Shown: positions 29,530 through 43,700 of the stretch, piece by piece | Position numbering within the stretch: position 1 is the stretch's first letter | Layout: the number at the start of each line of letters is the position of its first letter | DNA from: Torymus aiolomorphi | Lineage: Eukaryota > Arthropoda > Insecta > Hymenoptera > Torymidae | NCBI GenBank assembly: GCA_036365515.1 | Contig: CM070877.1 | Coordinates: 65,298,522 to 65,362,521 of the forward strand | Reading direction: 5' to 3' | Length of the DNA: 64,000 nt | Made by a program: the position numbers and the translations under genes | Notes under the pieces: model-generated | The model's database searches: none | The model's input: the letters and a program-made list of their open reading frames with translations, nothing else | What the model was told of the DNA's origin: nothing

Positions 29530-32500
29530 CTATTCAATTCGCTAATAATCGTGTACCAAGTCTCTGAAAAAAGAACTAAGGACATATATCGATAGATTTT
29601 TTCCTGCTCTTTCCAATTGCGCCATTGTTTTTATTGTGAAACGCGTTCTTCCGGACGAAAACACGAGTTGAATATTGAAAGCCATTTTTCTCAAAGTATA
29701 TTATGTTTTTTTTCAAAATAAACTACACCATTGGACAGTGCAACTCTTAAGCTTCAAAACCCTATCTTGGAGAAGTTGGAGAAATAAAGGGTTTAAAAGT
29801 AACAACATGAAAAAGACAGCGCCGAGGGTCCGCACGAGCCACTCGCGCCCGTGCGTACGGCACGTTTAAGTGCACGCTCTATTCAATTCGCTAATAATCG
29901 TGTACCAAGTCTCTGAAAAAAGAACTAAGGACATATATCGATAGATTTTTTCCTGCTCTTCCCAATTGCGCCACTGTTTTTATTGTGAAACGCGTTCTTC
30001 CGGACGAAAACTCGAGTTGAATATTGAAAGCCATTTTTCTCAAAGTATATCATGTTTTTTTTCAAAATAAACTACACCATTGGAAAGTGCAACTCTTAAG
30101 CTTCAAAACCCTATCTTGGAGAAGTTGGAGAAATAAAGGGTTTAAAAGTAACAACATGAAAAAGACAGCGCCGAGGGTCCGTGCGAGCCCCTCGCGCCCG
30201 TGCGTACGGCACGTTTAAGTGCACGCTCTATTCAATTCGCTAATAATCGTGTACCAAGTCTCTGAAAAAGAACTAAGGACATATATCGATAGATTTTTTC
30301 CTGCTCTTTCCAATTGCGCCATTGTTTTTATTGTGAAACGCGTTCTTCCGGACGAAAACTCGAGTTGAATATTGAAAGCCATTTTTCTCAAAGTATATCA
30401 TGTTTTTTTTTCAAAATAAACTACACCATTGGAAAGTGCAACTGTTAAGCTTCAAAACCCTATCTTGGAGAAGTTGGAGAAATAAAGGGTTTAAAAGTAA
30501 CAACATGAAAAAGACAGCGCCGAGGGTCCCCGCGAGCCCCTCGCGCCCGTGCGTATGGCACGTTTAAGTGCACGCTCTATTCAAATCGCTAATAATCGTG
30601 TACCAAGTCTCTGAAAAAAGAACTAAGAACATATATCGATAGATTTTTTCCTGCTCTTTCCAATTGCGCCATTGTTTTTATTGTGAAACGCGTTCTTCCG
30701 GACGAAAACACGAGTTGAATATTGAAAGCCATTTTTCTCAAAGTATATCATGTTTTTTTTCAAAATAAACTACACCATTGGAAAGTGCAACTCTTAAGCT
30801 TCAAAACCCTATCTTGGAGAAGTTGGAGAAATAAAGGGTTTAAAAGTAACAACATGAAAAAGACAGCGCCGAGGGTCCGCGCGAGCCACTCGCGCCCGTG
30901 CGTACGGCACGTTTAAGTGCACGCTCTATTCAATTCGCTAATAATCGTGTACCAAGTCTCTGCAAAAAGAACTAAGGACATATATCGATAGATTTTTTCC
31001 TGCTCTTTCCTATTGCGCCATTGTTTTTATTGTGAAACGCGTTCTTCCGGACGAAAACTCGAGTTGAATATTGAAAGCCATTTTTCTCAAAGTATATCAT
31101 GTTTTTTTCCAAATAAACTACACCATTGGAAAGTGCAACTCTTAAGCTTCAAAACCCTATCTTGGAGAAGTTGGAGAAATAAAGGGTTTAAAAGTAACAA
31201 CATGAAAAAGACAGCGCCGAGGGTCCGCACGAGCCACTCGCGCCCGTGCGTACGGCACGTTTAAGTGCACGCTCTATTCAATTCGCTAATAATCGTGTAC
31301 CAAGTCTCTGAAAAAAGAACTAAGGACATATATCGATAGATTTTTTCCTGCTCTTTCCAATTGCGCCACTGTTTTTATTGTGAAACGCGTTCTCCCGGAC
31401 GAAAACTCGAGTTGAATATTGAAAGCCATTTTTCTCAAAGTATATCATGTTTTTTTTCAAAATAAACTACACCATTGGAAAGTGCAACTCTTAAGCTTCA
31501 AACCCTATCTTGGAGAAGTTGGAGAAATAAAGGGTTTAAAAGTAACAACATGAAAAAGACAGCGCCGAGGGTCCCCGCGAGCCCCTCGCGCCCGTGCGTA
31601 TGGCACGTTTAAGTGAACGCTCTATTCAATTTGCTAATAATCGTGTACCAAGTCTCTGAAAAAAGAACTAAGGACATATATCGATAGATTTTTTCCTGCT
31701 CTTTCCAATTGCGCCACTGTTTTTATTGTGAAACGCGTTCTTCCGGACGAAAACTTGAGTTGAATATTGAAAGCCATTTTTCTCAAAGTATATCATGTTT
31801 TTTTTCAAAATAAACTACACCATTGGAAAGTGCAACTCTTAAGCTTCAAAACCCTATCTTGGAGAAGTTGGGGAAATAAAGGGTTTAAAAGTAACAACAT
31901 GAAAAAGACAGCGCCGAGGGTCCGCGCGAGCCCCTCGTGCCCGTGCGAATGGCACGTTTAAGTGAACGCTCTATTCAATTTGCTAATAATCGTGTACCAA
32001 GTCTCTGAAAAAAGAACTAAGGACATATATCGATAGATTTTTTCCTGCTCTTTCCAATTGCGCCATTGTTTTTATTGTGAAACGCGTTCTTCCGGACGAA
32101 AACTCGAGTTGAATATTGAAAGCCATTTTTCTCAAAGTATATCATGTTTTTTTCAAAATAAACTACACCATTGGAAAGTGCAACTCTTAAGCTTCAAAAC
32201 CCTATCTTGGAGAAGTTGGAGAAATAAAGGGTTTAAAAGTAACAACATGAAAAAGACAGCGCCGAGGGTCCCCGCGAGCCCCTCGCGCCCGTGCGTATGG
32301 CACGTTTAAGTGAACGCTCTATTCAATTTGCTAATAATCGTGTACCAAGTCTCTGAAAAAAGAACTAAGGACATATATCGATAGATTTTTTCTGCTCGTT
32401 CCAATTGCGCCACTGTTTTTATTGTGAAACGCGTTCTTCCGGACGAAAACTCGAGTTGAATATTGAAAGCCATTTTTCTCAAAGTATATCATATTTTTTC

Positions 32501-33360
32501 AAAATAAACTACACCATTGGAAAGTGCAACTCTTAAGCTTCAAAACCCTATCTTGGAGAAGTTGGGGAAATAAAGGGTTTAAAAGTAACAACATGAAAAA
32601 GACAGCGCCGAGGGTCCGCGCGAGCCCCTCGTGCCCGTGCGAATGGCACGTTTAAGTGAACGCTCTATTCAATTTGCTAATAATCGTGTACCAAGTCTCT
32701 GAAAAAGAACTAAGGACATATATCGATAGATTTTTTCCTGCTCTTTCCAATTGCGCCATTGTTTTTATTGTGAAACGTGTTCTTCCGGACGAAAACTCGA
32801 GTTGAATATTGAAAGCCATTTTTCTCAAAGTATATCATGTTTTTTTTTCAAAATAAACTACACCATTGGAAAGTGCAACTCTTAAGCTTCAAAACCCTAT
32901 CTTGGAGAAGTTGGAGAAATAAAGGGTTTAAAAGTAACAACATGAAAAAGACAGCGCCGAGGGTCCGCGCGAGCCCCTCGCGCCCGTGCGTACGGCACGT
33001 TTAAGTGCACGCTCTATTCAATTCGCTAATAATCGTGTACCAAGTCTCTCAAAAAAGAACTAAGGACATATATCGATAGATTTTTTCCTGCTCTTTCCAA
33101 TTGCGCCACTGTTTTTATTGTGAAACGTGTTCTTCCGGACGAAAACTCGAGTTGAATATTGAAAGCCATTTTTCTCAAAGTATATCATGTTTTTTTTTCA
33201 AAATAAACTACACCATTGGAAAGTGCAACTCTTAAGCTTCAAAACCCTATCTTGGAGAAGTTGGAGAAATAAAGGGTTTAAAAGTAACAACATGAAAAAG
33301 ACAGCGCCGAGGGTCCGCACGAGCCACTCGCGCCCGTGCGTACGGCACGTTTAAGTGCAC
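29530..33360 (+). repeat. Satellite block A, copy 1 (11 monomers)
   Basis: Shares private variants with 59870-63700 at a constant shift of about 30,341 bp. Examples are CTTCCCAATTG (29958), CAACTGTTAAGC (30439), ATTCAAATCGC (30582), TTCCTATTGCG (31008), GTTCTCCCGG (31390), CTTCAAACCCT (31496) and AAAACTTGAG (31752). Monomer type order is identical across the block. Confidence 0.88.
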
Positions 33361-34759
33361 GCTCTATTCAATTCGCTAATAATCGTGTACCAAGTCTCTG
33401 AAAAAAGAACTAAGGACATATATCGATAGATTTTTTCCTGCTCTTTCCAATTGCGCCACTGTTTTTATTGTGAAACGCGTTCTTCCGGACGAAAACTCGA
33501 GTTTAATATTGAAAGCCATTTTTCTCAAAGTATATCATGTTTTTTTTGAAAATAAACTACACCATTGGAAAGTGCAACTCTTAAGCTTCAAAACCCTATC
33601 TTGAAGAAGTTGGAGAAATAAAGGGTTTAAAAGTAAGAACATGAAAAAGACAGCGCCGAGGGTCCGCGCGAGCCGCTCGCGCCCGTGCATACGGCACGTT
33701 TAAGTGCACGCTCTATTCAATTCGCTAATAATCGTGTACCAAGTCTCTGAAAAAAGAACTAAGGACATATATCGATAGATTTTTTCCTGCTCTTTCCAAT
33801 TGCGCCATTGTTTTTATTGTGAAACGCGTTCTTCCGGACGAAAACACGAGTTGAATATTGAAAGCCATTTTTCTCAAAGTATATCATGTTTTTTTTCAAA
33901 ATAAACTACACCATTGGAAAGTGCAACTCTTAAGCTTCAAAACCCTATCTTGGAGAAGTTGGAGAAATAAAGGGTTTAAAAGTAACAACATGAAAAAGAC
34001 AGCGCCGAGGGTCCGCACGAGCCACTCGCGCCCGTGCGTACGGCACGTTTAAGTGCACGCTCTATTCAATTCGCTAATAATCGTGTACCAAGTCTCTGAA
34101 AAAAGAACTAAGGACATATATCGATAGATTTTTTCCTGCTCTTTCCAATTGCGCCATTGTTTTTATTGTGAAACGCGTTCTTCCGGACGAAAACTCGAGT
34201 TGAATATTGAAAGCCATTTTTCTCAAAGTATATCATGTTTTTTTTTCAAAATAAACTACACCATTGGAAAGTGCAACTCTTAAGCTTCAAAACCCTATCT
34301 TGGAGAAGTTGGAGAAATAAAGGGTTTAAAAGTAACAACATGAAAAAGACAGCGCCGAGGGTCCCCGCGAGCCCCTCGCGCCCGTGCGTATGGCACGTTT
34401 AAGTGCACGCTCTATTCAATTCGCTAATAATCGTGTACCAAGTCTCTGCAAAAAGAACTAAGGACATATATCGATAGATTTTTTCCTGCTCTTTCCAATT
34501 GCGCCATTGTTTTTATTGTGAAACGCGTTCTTCCGGACGAAAACTCGAGTTGAATATTGAAAGCCATTTCTCTCAAAGTATATCATGTTTTTTTTCCAAA
34601 TAAACTACACCATTGGAAAGTGCAACTCTTAAGCTTCAAAACCCTATCTTGGAGAAGTTGGAGAAATAAAGGGTTTAAAAGTAACAACATGAAAAAGACA
34701 GCGCCGAGGGTCCGCACGAGCCACTCGCGCCCGTGCGTACGGCACGTTTAAGTGCACGC

Positions 34760-37700
34760 TCTATTCAATTCGCTAATAATCGTGTACCAAGTCTCTGAAA
34801 AAAGAACTAAGGACATATATCGATAGATTTTTTCCTGCTCTTTCCAATTGCGCCAGTGTTTTTATTGTGAAACGCGTTCTCCCGGACGAAAACTCGAGTT
34901 GAATATTGAAAGCCATTTTTCTCAAAGTATATCATGTTTTTTTTCAAAATAAACTACACCATTGGAAAGTGCAACTCTTAAGCTTCAAAACCCTATCTTG
35001 GAGAAGTTGGAGAAATAAAGGGTTTAAAAGTAACAACATGAAAAAGACAGCGCCGAGGGTCCGCGCGAGCCACTCGCGCCCGTGCGTACGGCACGTTTAA
35101 GTGCACGCTCTATTCAATTCGCTAATAATCGTGTACCAAGTCTCTGCAAAAAGAACTAAGGACATATATCGATAGATTTTTTCCTGCTCTTTCCAATTGC
35201 GCCATTGTTTTTATTGTGAAACGCGTTCTTCCGGACGAAAACTCGAGTTGAATATTGAAAGCCATTTCTCTCAAAGTATATCATGTTTTTTTTCCAAATA
35301 AACTACACCATTGGAAAGTGCAACTCTTAAGCTTCAAAACCCTATCTTGGAGAAGTTGGAGAAATAAAGGGTTTAAAAGTAACAACATGAAAAAGACAGC
35401 GCCGAGGGTCCGCGCGAGCCCCTCGCGCCCGTGCGTACGGCACGTTTAAGTGCACGCTCTATTCAATTCGCTAATAATCGTGTACCAAGTCTCTGAAAAA
35501 GAACTAAGGACATATATCGATAGATTTTTTCCTGCTCTTTCCAATTGCGCCACTGTTTTTATTGTGAAACGCGTTCTTCCGGACGAAAACTCGAGTTGAA
35601 TATTGAAAGCCATTTTTCTCAAAGTATATCATGTTTTTTATTCAAAATAAACTACACCATTGGAAAGTGCAACTCTTAAGCTTCAAAACCCTATCTTGGA
35701 GAAGTTGGAGAAATAAAGGGTTTAAAAGTAACAACATGAAAAAGACAGCGCCGAGGGTCCGCACGAGCCACTCGCGCCCGTGCGTACGGCACGTTTAAGT
35801 GCACGCTCTATTCAATTCGCTAATAATCGTGTACCAAGTCTCTGAAAAAAGAACTAAGGACATATATCGATAGATTTTTTCCTGCTCTTTCCAATTGCGC
35901 CACTGTTTTTATTGTGAAACGCGTTCTTCCGGACGAAAACTCGAGTTTAATATTGAAAGCCATTTTTCTCAAAGTATATCATGTTTTTTTTTGAAAATAA
36001 ACTACACCATTGGAAAGTGCAACTCTTAAGCTTCAAAACCCTATCTTGAAGAAGTTGGAGAAATAAAGGGTTTAAAAGTAACAACATGAAAAAGACAGCG
36101 CCGAGGGTCCGCGCGAGCCCCTCGCGCCCGTGCATACGGCACGTTTCAGTGCACGCTCTATTCAATTCGCTAATAATCGTGTACCAAGTCTCTGAAAAAA
36201 GAACTAAGGACATATATCGATAGATTTTTTCCTGCTCTTTCCAATTGCGCCATTGTTTTTATTGTGAAACGCGTTCTTCCGGACGAAAACACGAGTTGAA
36301 TATTGAAAGCCATTTTTCTCAAAGTATATCATGTTTTTTTCAAAATAAACTACACCATTGGAAAGTGCAACTCTTAAGCTTCAAAACCCTATCTTGGAGA
36401 AGTTGGAGAAATAAAGGGTTTAAAAGTAACAACATGAAAAAGACAGCGCCGAGGGTCCGCGCGAGCCACTCGCGCCCGTGCGTACGGCACGTTTAAGTGC
36501 ACGCTCTATTCAATTCGCTAATAATCGTGTACCAAGTCTCTGAAAAAGAACTAAGGACATATATCGATAGATTTTTTCCTGCTCTTTCCAATTGCGCCAT
36601 TGTTTTTATTGTGAAACGCGTTCTTCCGGACGAAAACTCGAGTTGAATATTGAAAGCCATTTTTCTCAAAGTATATCATGTTTTTTTTTCAAAATAAACT
36701 ACACCATTGGAAAGTGCAACTCTTAGGCTTCAAAACCCTATCTTGGAGAAGTTGGAGAAATAAAGGGTTTAAAAGTAACAACATGAAAAAGACAGCGCCG
36801 AGGGTCCCCGCGTGCCCCTCGCGCCCGTGCGTATGGCACGTTTAAGTGAACGCTCTATTCAATTTGCTAATAATCGTGTACCAAGTCTCTGAAAAAAGAA
36901 CTAAGGACATATATCGATAGATTTTTTCCTGCTCTTTCCAATTGCGCCACTGTTTTTATTGTGAAACGCGTTCTTCCGGACGAAAACTCGAGTTGAATAT
37001 TGAAAGCCATTTTTCTCAAAGTATATCATGTTTTTTTCAAAATAAACTACACCATTGGAAAGTGCAACTCTTAAGCTTCAAAACCCTATCTTGGAGAAGT
37101 TGGAGAAATAAAGGGTTTAAAAGTAACAACATGAAAAAGACAGCGCCGAGGGTCCGCGCGAGCCCCTCGTGCCCGTGCGAATGGCACGTTTAAGTGAACG
37201 CTCTATTCAATTTGCTAATAATCGTGTACCAAGTCTCTGAAAAAAGAACTAAGGACATATATCGATAGATTTTTTCCTGCTCTTTCCAATTGCGCCATTG
37301 TTTCTATTGTGAAACGTGTTCTTCCGGACGAAAACTCGAGTTGAATATTGAAAGCCATTTTTCTGAAAGTATATCATGTTTTTTTTTTTCAAAATAAACT
37401 ACACCATTGGAAAGTGCAACTCTTAAGCTTCAAAACCCTATCTTGGAGAAGTTGGAGAAATAAAGGGTTTAAAAGTAACAACATGAAAAAGACAGCGCCG
37501 AGGGTCCACGCGAGCCCCTCGCGCCCGTGCGTACGGCACGTTTAAGTGCACGCTCTATTCAATTCGCTAATAATCGTGTACCAAGTCTCTGAAAAAAGAA
37601 CTAAGGACATATATCGATAGATTTTTTCCTGCTCTTTCCAATTGCGCCACTGTTTTTATTGTGAAACGCGTTCTTCCGGACGAAAACTGGAGTTGAATAT

Positions 37701-40700
37701 TGAAAGCCATTTTTCTCAAAGTATATCATGTTTTTTTTCAAAATAAACTACACCATTGGAAAGTGCAACTCTTAAGCTTCAAAACCCTATCTTGGAGAAG
37801 TTGGAGAAATAAAGGGTTTAAAAGTAACAACATGAAAAAGACAGCGCCGAGGGTCCCCGCGAGCCCCTCGCGCCCGTGCGTATGGCACGTTTAAGTGAAC
37901 GCTCTATTCAATTTGCTAATAATCGTGTACCAAGTCTCTGAAAAAGAACTAAGGACATATATCGATAGATTTTTTCCTGCTCTTTCCAATTGCGCCATTG
38001 TTTTTATTGTGAAACGCGTTCTTCCGGACGAAAACTCGAGTTGAATATTGAAAGCCATTTTTCTCAAAGTATATCATGTTTTTTTTCAAAATAAACTACA
38101 CCATTGGAAAGTGCAACTCTTAAGCTTCAAAACCCTATCTTGGAGAAGTTGGAGAAATAAAGGGTTTAAAAGTAACAACATGAAAAAGACAGCGCCGAGG
38201 GTCCCCGCGAGCCCCTCGCGCCCGTGCGTATGGCACGTTTAAGTGAACGCTCTATTCAATTTGCTAATAATCGTGTACCAAGTCTCTGAAAAAAGAACTA
38301 AGGACATATATCGATAGATTTTTTCCTGCTCGTTCCAATTGCGCCACTGTTTTTATTGTGAAACGCGTTCTTCCGGACGAAAACTCGAGTTGAATATTGA
38401 AAGCCATTTTTCTCAAAGTATATCATATTTTTTTTCAAAATAAACTACACCATTGGAAAGTGCAACTCTTAAGCTTCAAAACCCTATCTTGGAGAAGTTG
38501 GGGAAATAAAGGGTTTAAAAGTAACAACATGAAAAAGACAGCGCCGAGGGTCCGCGCGAGCCCCTCGTGCCCGTGCGAATGGCACGTTTAAGTGAACGCT
38601 CTATTCAATTTGCTAATAATCGTGTACCAAGTCTCTGAAAAAAGAACTAAGGACATATATCGATAGATTTTTTCCTGCTCTTTCCAATTGCGCCATTGTT
38701 TTTATTGTGAAACGTGTTCTTCCGGACGAAAACTCGAGTTGAATATTGAAAGCCATTTTTCTCAAAGTATATCATGTTTTTTTTTCAAAATAAACTACAC
38801 CATTGGAAAGTGCAACTCTTAAGCTTCAAAACCCTATCTTGGAGAAGTTGGAGAAATAAAGGGTTTAAAAGTAACAACATGAAAAAGACAGCGCCGAGGG
38901 TCCGCGCGAGCCCCTCGCGCCCGTGCGTACGGCACGTTTAAGTGCACGCTCTATTCAATTCGCTAATAATCGTGTACCAAGTCTCTGAAAAAAGAACTAA
39001 GGACATATATCGATAGATTTTTTCCTGCTCTTTCCAATTGCGCCATTGTTTTTATTGTGAAACGCGTTCTTCCGGACGAAAACTCGAGTTGAATATTGAA
39101 AGCCATTTTTCTCAAAGTATATCATGTTTTTTTTGAAAATAAACTACACCATTGGAAAGTGCAACTCTTAAGCTTCAAAACCCTATCTTGAAGAAGTTGG
39201 AGAAATAAAGGGTTTAAAAGTAACAACATGAAAAAGACAGCGCCGAGGGTCCGCGCGAGCCCCTCGCGCCCGTGCATACGGCACGTTTCAGTGCACGCTC
39301 TATTCAATTCGCTAATAATCGTGTACCAAGTCTCTGAAAAAAGAACTAAGGACATATATCGATAGATTTTTTCCTGCTCTTTCCAATTGCGCCATTGTTT
39401 TTATTGTGAAACGCGTTCTTCCGGACGAAAACACGAGTTGAATATTGAAAGCCATTTTTCTCAAAGTATATCATGTTTTTTTTCAAAATAAACTACACCA
39501 TTGGAAAGTGCAACTCTTAAGCTTCAAAACCCTATCTTGGAGAAGTTGGAGAAATAAAGGGTTTAAAAGTAACAACATGAAAAAGACAGCGCCGAGGGTC
39601 CGCGCGAGCCACTCGCGCCCGTGCGTACGGCACGTTTAAGTGCACGCTCTATTCAATTCGCTAATAATCGTGTACCAAGTCTCTGAAAAAAGAACTAAGG
39701 ACATATATCGATAGATTTTTTCCTGCTCTTTCCAATTGCGCCATTGTTTTTATTGTGAAACGCGTTCTTCCGGACGAAAACTCGAGTTGAATATTGAAAG
39801 CCATTTTTCTCAAAGTATATCATGTTTTTTTTCAAAATAAACTACACCATTGGAAAGTGCAACTCTTAGGCTTCAAAACCCTATCTTGGAGAAGTTGGAG
39901 AAATAAAGGGTTTAAAAGTAACAACATGAAAAAGACAGCGCCGAGGGTCCCCGCGTGCCCCTCGCGCCCGTGCGTATGGCACGTTTAAGTGAACGCTCTA
40001 TTCAATTTGCTAATAATCGTGTACCAAGTCTCTGAAAAAGAACTAAGGACATATATCGATAGATTTTTTCCTGCTCTTTCCAATTGCGCCACTGTTTTTA
40101 TTGTGAAACGCGTTCTTCCGGACGAAAACTCGAGTTGAATATTGAAAGCCATTTTTCTCAAAGTATATCATGTTTTTTTCAAAATAAACTACACCATTGG
40201 AAAGTGCAACTCTTAAGCTTCAAAACCCTATCTTGGAGAAGTTGGAGAAATAAAGGGTTTAAAAGTAACAACATGAAAAAGACAGCGCCGAGGGTCCGCG
40301 CGAGCCCCTCGTGCCCGTGCGAATGGCACGTTTAAGTGAACGCTCTATTCAATTTGCTAATAATCGTGTACCAAGTCTCTGAAAAAAGAACTAAGGACAT
40401 ATATCGATAGATTTTTTCCTGCTCTTTCCAATTGCGCCATTGTTTCTATTGTGAAACGTGTTCTTCCGGACGAAAACTCGAGTTGAATATTGAAAGCCAT
40501 TTTTCTGAAAGTATATCATGTTTTTTTTTTTTCAAAATAAACTACACCATTGGAAAGTGCAACTCTTAAGCTTCAAAACCCTATCTTGGAGAAGTTGGAG
40601 AAATAAAGGGTTTAAAAGTAACAACATGAAAAAGACAGCGCCGAGGGTCCACGCGAGCCCTCGCGCCCGTGCGTACGGCACGTTTAAGTGCACGCTCTAT

Positions 40701-43700
40701 TCAATTCGCTAATAATCGTGTACCAAGTCTCTGAAAAAGAACTAAGGACATATATCGATAGATTTTTTCCTGCTCTTTCCAATTGCGCCACTGTTTTTAT
40801 TGTGAAACGCGTTCTTCCGGACGAAAACTGGAGTTGAATATTGAAAGCCATTTTTCTCAAAGTATATCATGTTTTTTTTCAAAATAAACTACACCATTGG
40901 AAAGTGCAACTCTTAAGCTTCAAAACCCTATCTTGGAGAAGTTGGAGAAATAAAGGGTTTAAAAGTAACAACATGAAAAAGACAGCGCCGAGGGTCCCCG
41001 CGAGCCCCTCGCGCCCGTGCGTATGGCACGTTTAAGTGAACGCTCTATTCAATTTGCTAATAATCGTGTACCAAGTCTCTGAAAAAGAACTAAGGACATA
41101 TATCGATAGATTTTTTCCTGCTCTTTCCAATTGCGCCATTGTTTTTATTGTGAAACGCGTTCTTCCGGACGAAAACTCGAGTTGAATATTGAAAGCCATT
41201 TTTCTGAAAGTATATCATGTTTTTTTCAAAATAAACTACACCATTGGAAAGTGCAACTCTTAAGCTTCAAAACCCTATCTTGGAGAAGTTGGAGAAATAA
41301 AGGGTTTAAAAGTAACAACATGAAAAAGACAGCGCCGAGGGTCCCCGCGAGCCCCTCGCGCCCGTGCGTATGGCACGTTTAAGTGAACGCTCTATTCAAT
41401 TTGCTAATAATCGTGTACCAAGTCTCTGAAAAAAGAACTAAGGACATATATCGATAGATTTTTTCCTGCTCGTTCCAATTGCGCCACTGTTTTTATTGTG
41501 AAACGCGTTCTTCCGGACGAAAACTCGAGTTGAATATTGAAAGCCATTTTTCTCAAAGTATATCATATTTTTTTTCAAAATAAACTACACCATTGGAAAG
41601 TGCAACTCTTAAGCTTCAAAACCCTATCTTGGAGAAGTTGGGGAAATAAAGGGTTTAAAAGTAACAACATGAAAAAGACAGCGCCGAGGGTCCGCGCGAG
41701 CCCCTCGTGCCCGTGCGAATGGCACGTTTAAGTGAACGCTCTATTCAATTTGCTAATAATCGTGTACCAAGTCTCTGAAAAAAGAACTAAGGACATATAT
41801 CGATAGATTTTTTCCTGCTCTTTCCAATTGCGCCATTGTTTTTATTGTGAAACGTGTTCTTCCGGACGAAAACTCGAGTTGAATATTGAAAGCCATTTTT
41901 CTCAAAGTATATCATGTTTTTTTTTCAAAATAAACTACACCATTGGAAAGTGCAACTCTTAAGCTTCAAAACCCTATCTTGGAGAAGTTGGAGAAATAAA
42001 GGGTTTAAAAGTAACAACATGAAAAAGACAGCGCCGAGGGTCCGCGCGAGGCCCTCGCGCCCGTGCGCACGGCACGTTTAAGTGCACGCTCTATTCAATT
42101 CGCTAATAATCGTGTACCAAGGCTCTGAAAAAGAACTAAGGACATATATCGATAGATTTTTTCCTGCTCTTTCCAATTGCGCCATTGTTTTTATTGTGAA
42201 ACGCGTTCTTCCGGACGAAAACTCGAGTTGAATATTGAAAGCCATTTTTCTCAAAGTATATCATGTTTTTTTTGAAAATAAACTACACCATTGGAAAGTG
42301 CAACTCTTAAGCTTCAAAACCCTATCTTGGAGAAGTTGGAGAAATAAAGGGTTTAAAAGTAACAACATGAAAAAGACAGCGCCGAGGGTCCCGGCGAGCC
42401 CCTCGCGCCCGTGCGTATGGCACGTTTAAGTGAACGCTCTATTCAATTTGCTAATAATCGTGTACCAAGTCTCTGAAAAAAGAACTAAGGACATATATCG
42501 ATAGATTTTTTCCTGCTCGTTCCAATTGCGCCACTGTTTTTATTGTGAAACGCGTTCTTCCGGACGAAAACTCGAGTTGAATATTGAAAGCCATTTTTCT
42601 CAAAGTATATCATATTTTTTTCAAAATAAACTACACCATTGGAAAGTGCAACTCTTAAGCTTCAAAACCCTATCTTGGAGAAGTTGGGGAAATAAAGGGT
42701 TTAAAAGTAACAACATGAAAAAGACAGCGCCGAGGGTCCGCGCGAGCCCCTCGTGCCCGTGCGAATGGCACGTTTAAGTGAACGCTCTATTCAATTTGCT
42801 AATAATCGTGTACCAAGTCTCTGAAAAAGAACTAAGGACATATATCGATAGATTTTTTCCTGCTCTTTCCAATTGCGCCATTGTTTTTATTGTGAAACGC
42901 GTTCTTCCGGACGAAAACTCGAGTTGAATATTGAAAGCCATTTTTCTCAAAGTATATCATGTTTTTTTTCAAAATAAACTACACCATTGGAAAGTGCAAC
43001 TCTTAAGCTTCAAAACCCTATCTTGGAGAAGTTGGAGAAATAAAGGGTTTAAAAGTAACAACATGAAAAAGACAGCGCCGAGGGTCCGCGCGAGCCCTCG
43101 CGCCCGTGCGTACGGCACGTTTAAGTGCACGCTCTATTCAATTCGCTAATAATCGTGTACCAAGTCTCTGAAAAAGAACTAAGGACATATATCGATAGAT
43201 TTTTTCCTGCTCTTTCCAATTGCGCCATTGTTTTTATTGTGAAACGCGTTCTTCCGGACGAAAACTCGAGTTGAATATTGAAAGCCATTTTTCTCAAAGT
43301 ATATCATGTTTTTTTTCAAAATAAACTACACCATTGGAAAGTGCAACTCTTAAGCTTCAAAACCCTATCTTGGAGAAGTTGGAGAAATAAAGGGTTTAAA
43401 AGTAACAACATGAAAAAGACAGCGCCGAGGGTCCCCGCGAGCCCCTCGCGCCCGTGCGTATGGCACGTTTAAGTGAACGCTCTATTCAATTTGCTAATAA
43501 TCGTGTACCAAGTCTCTGAAAAAAGAACTAAGGACATATATCGATAGATTTTTTCCTGCTCGTTCCAATTGCGCCACTGTTTTTATTGTGAAACGCGTTC
43601 TTCCGGACGAAAACTCGAGTTGAATATTGAAAGCCATTTTTCTCAAAGTATATCATATTTTTTTCAAAATAAACTACACCATTGGAAAGTGCAACTCTTA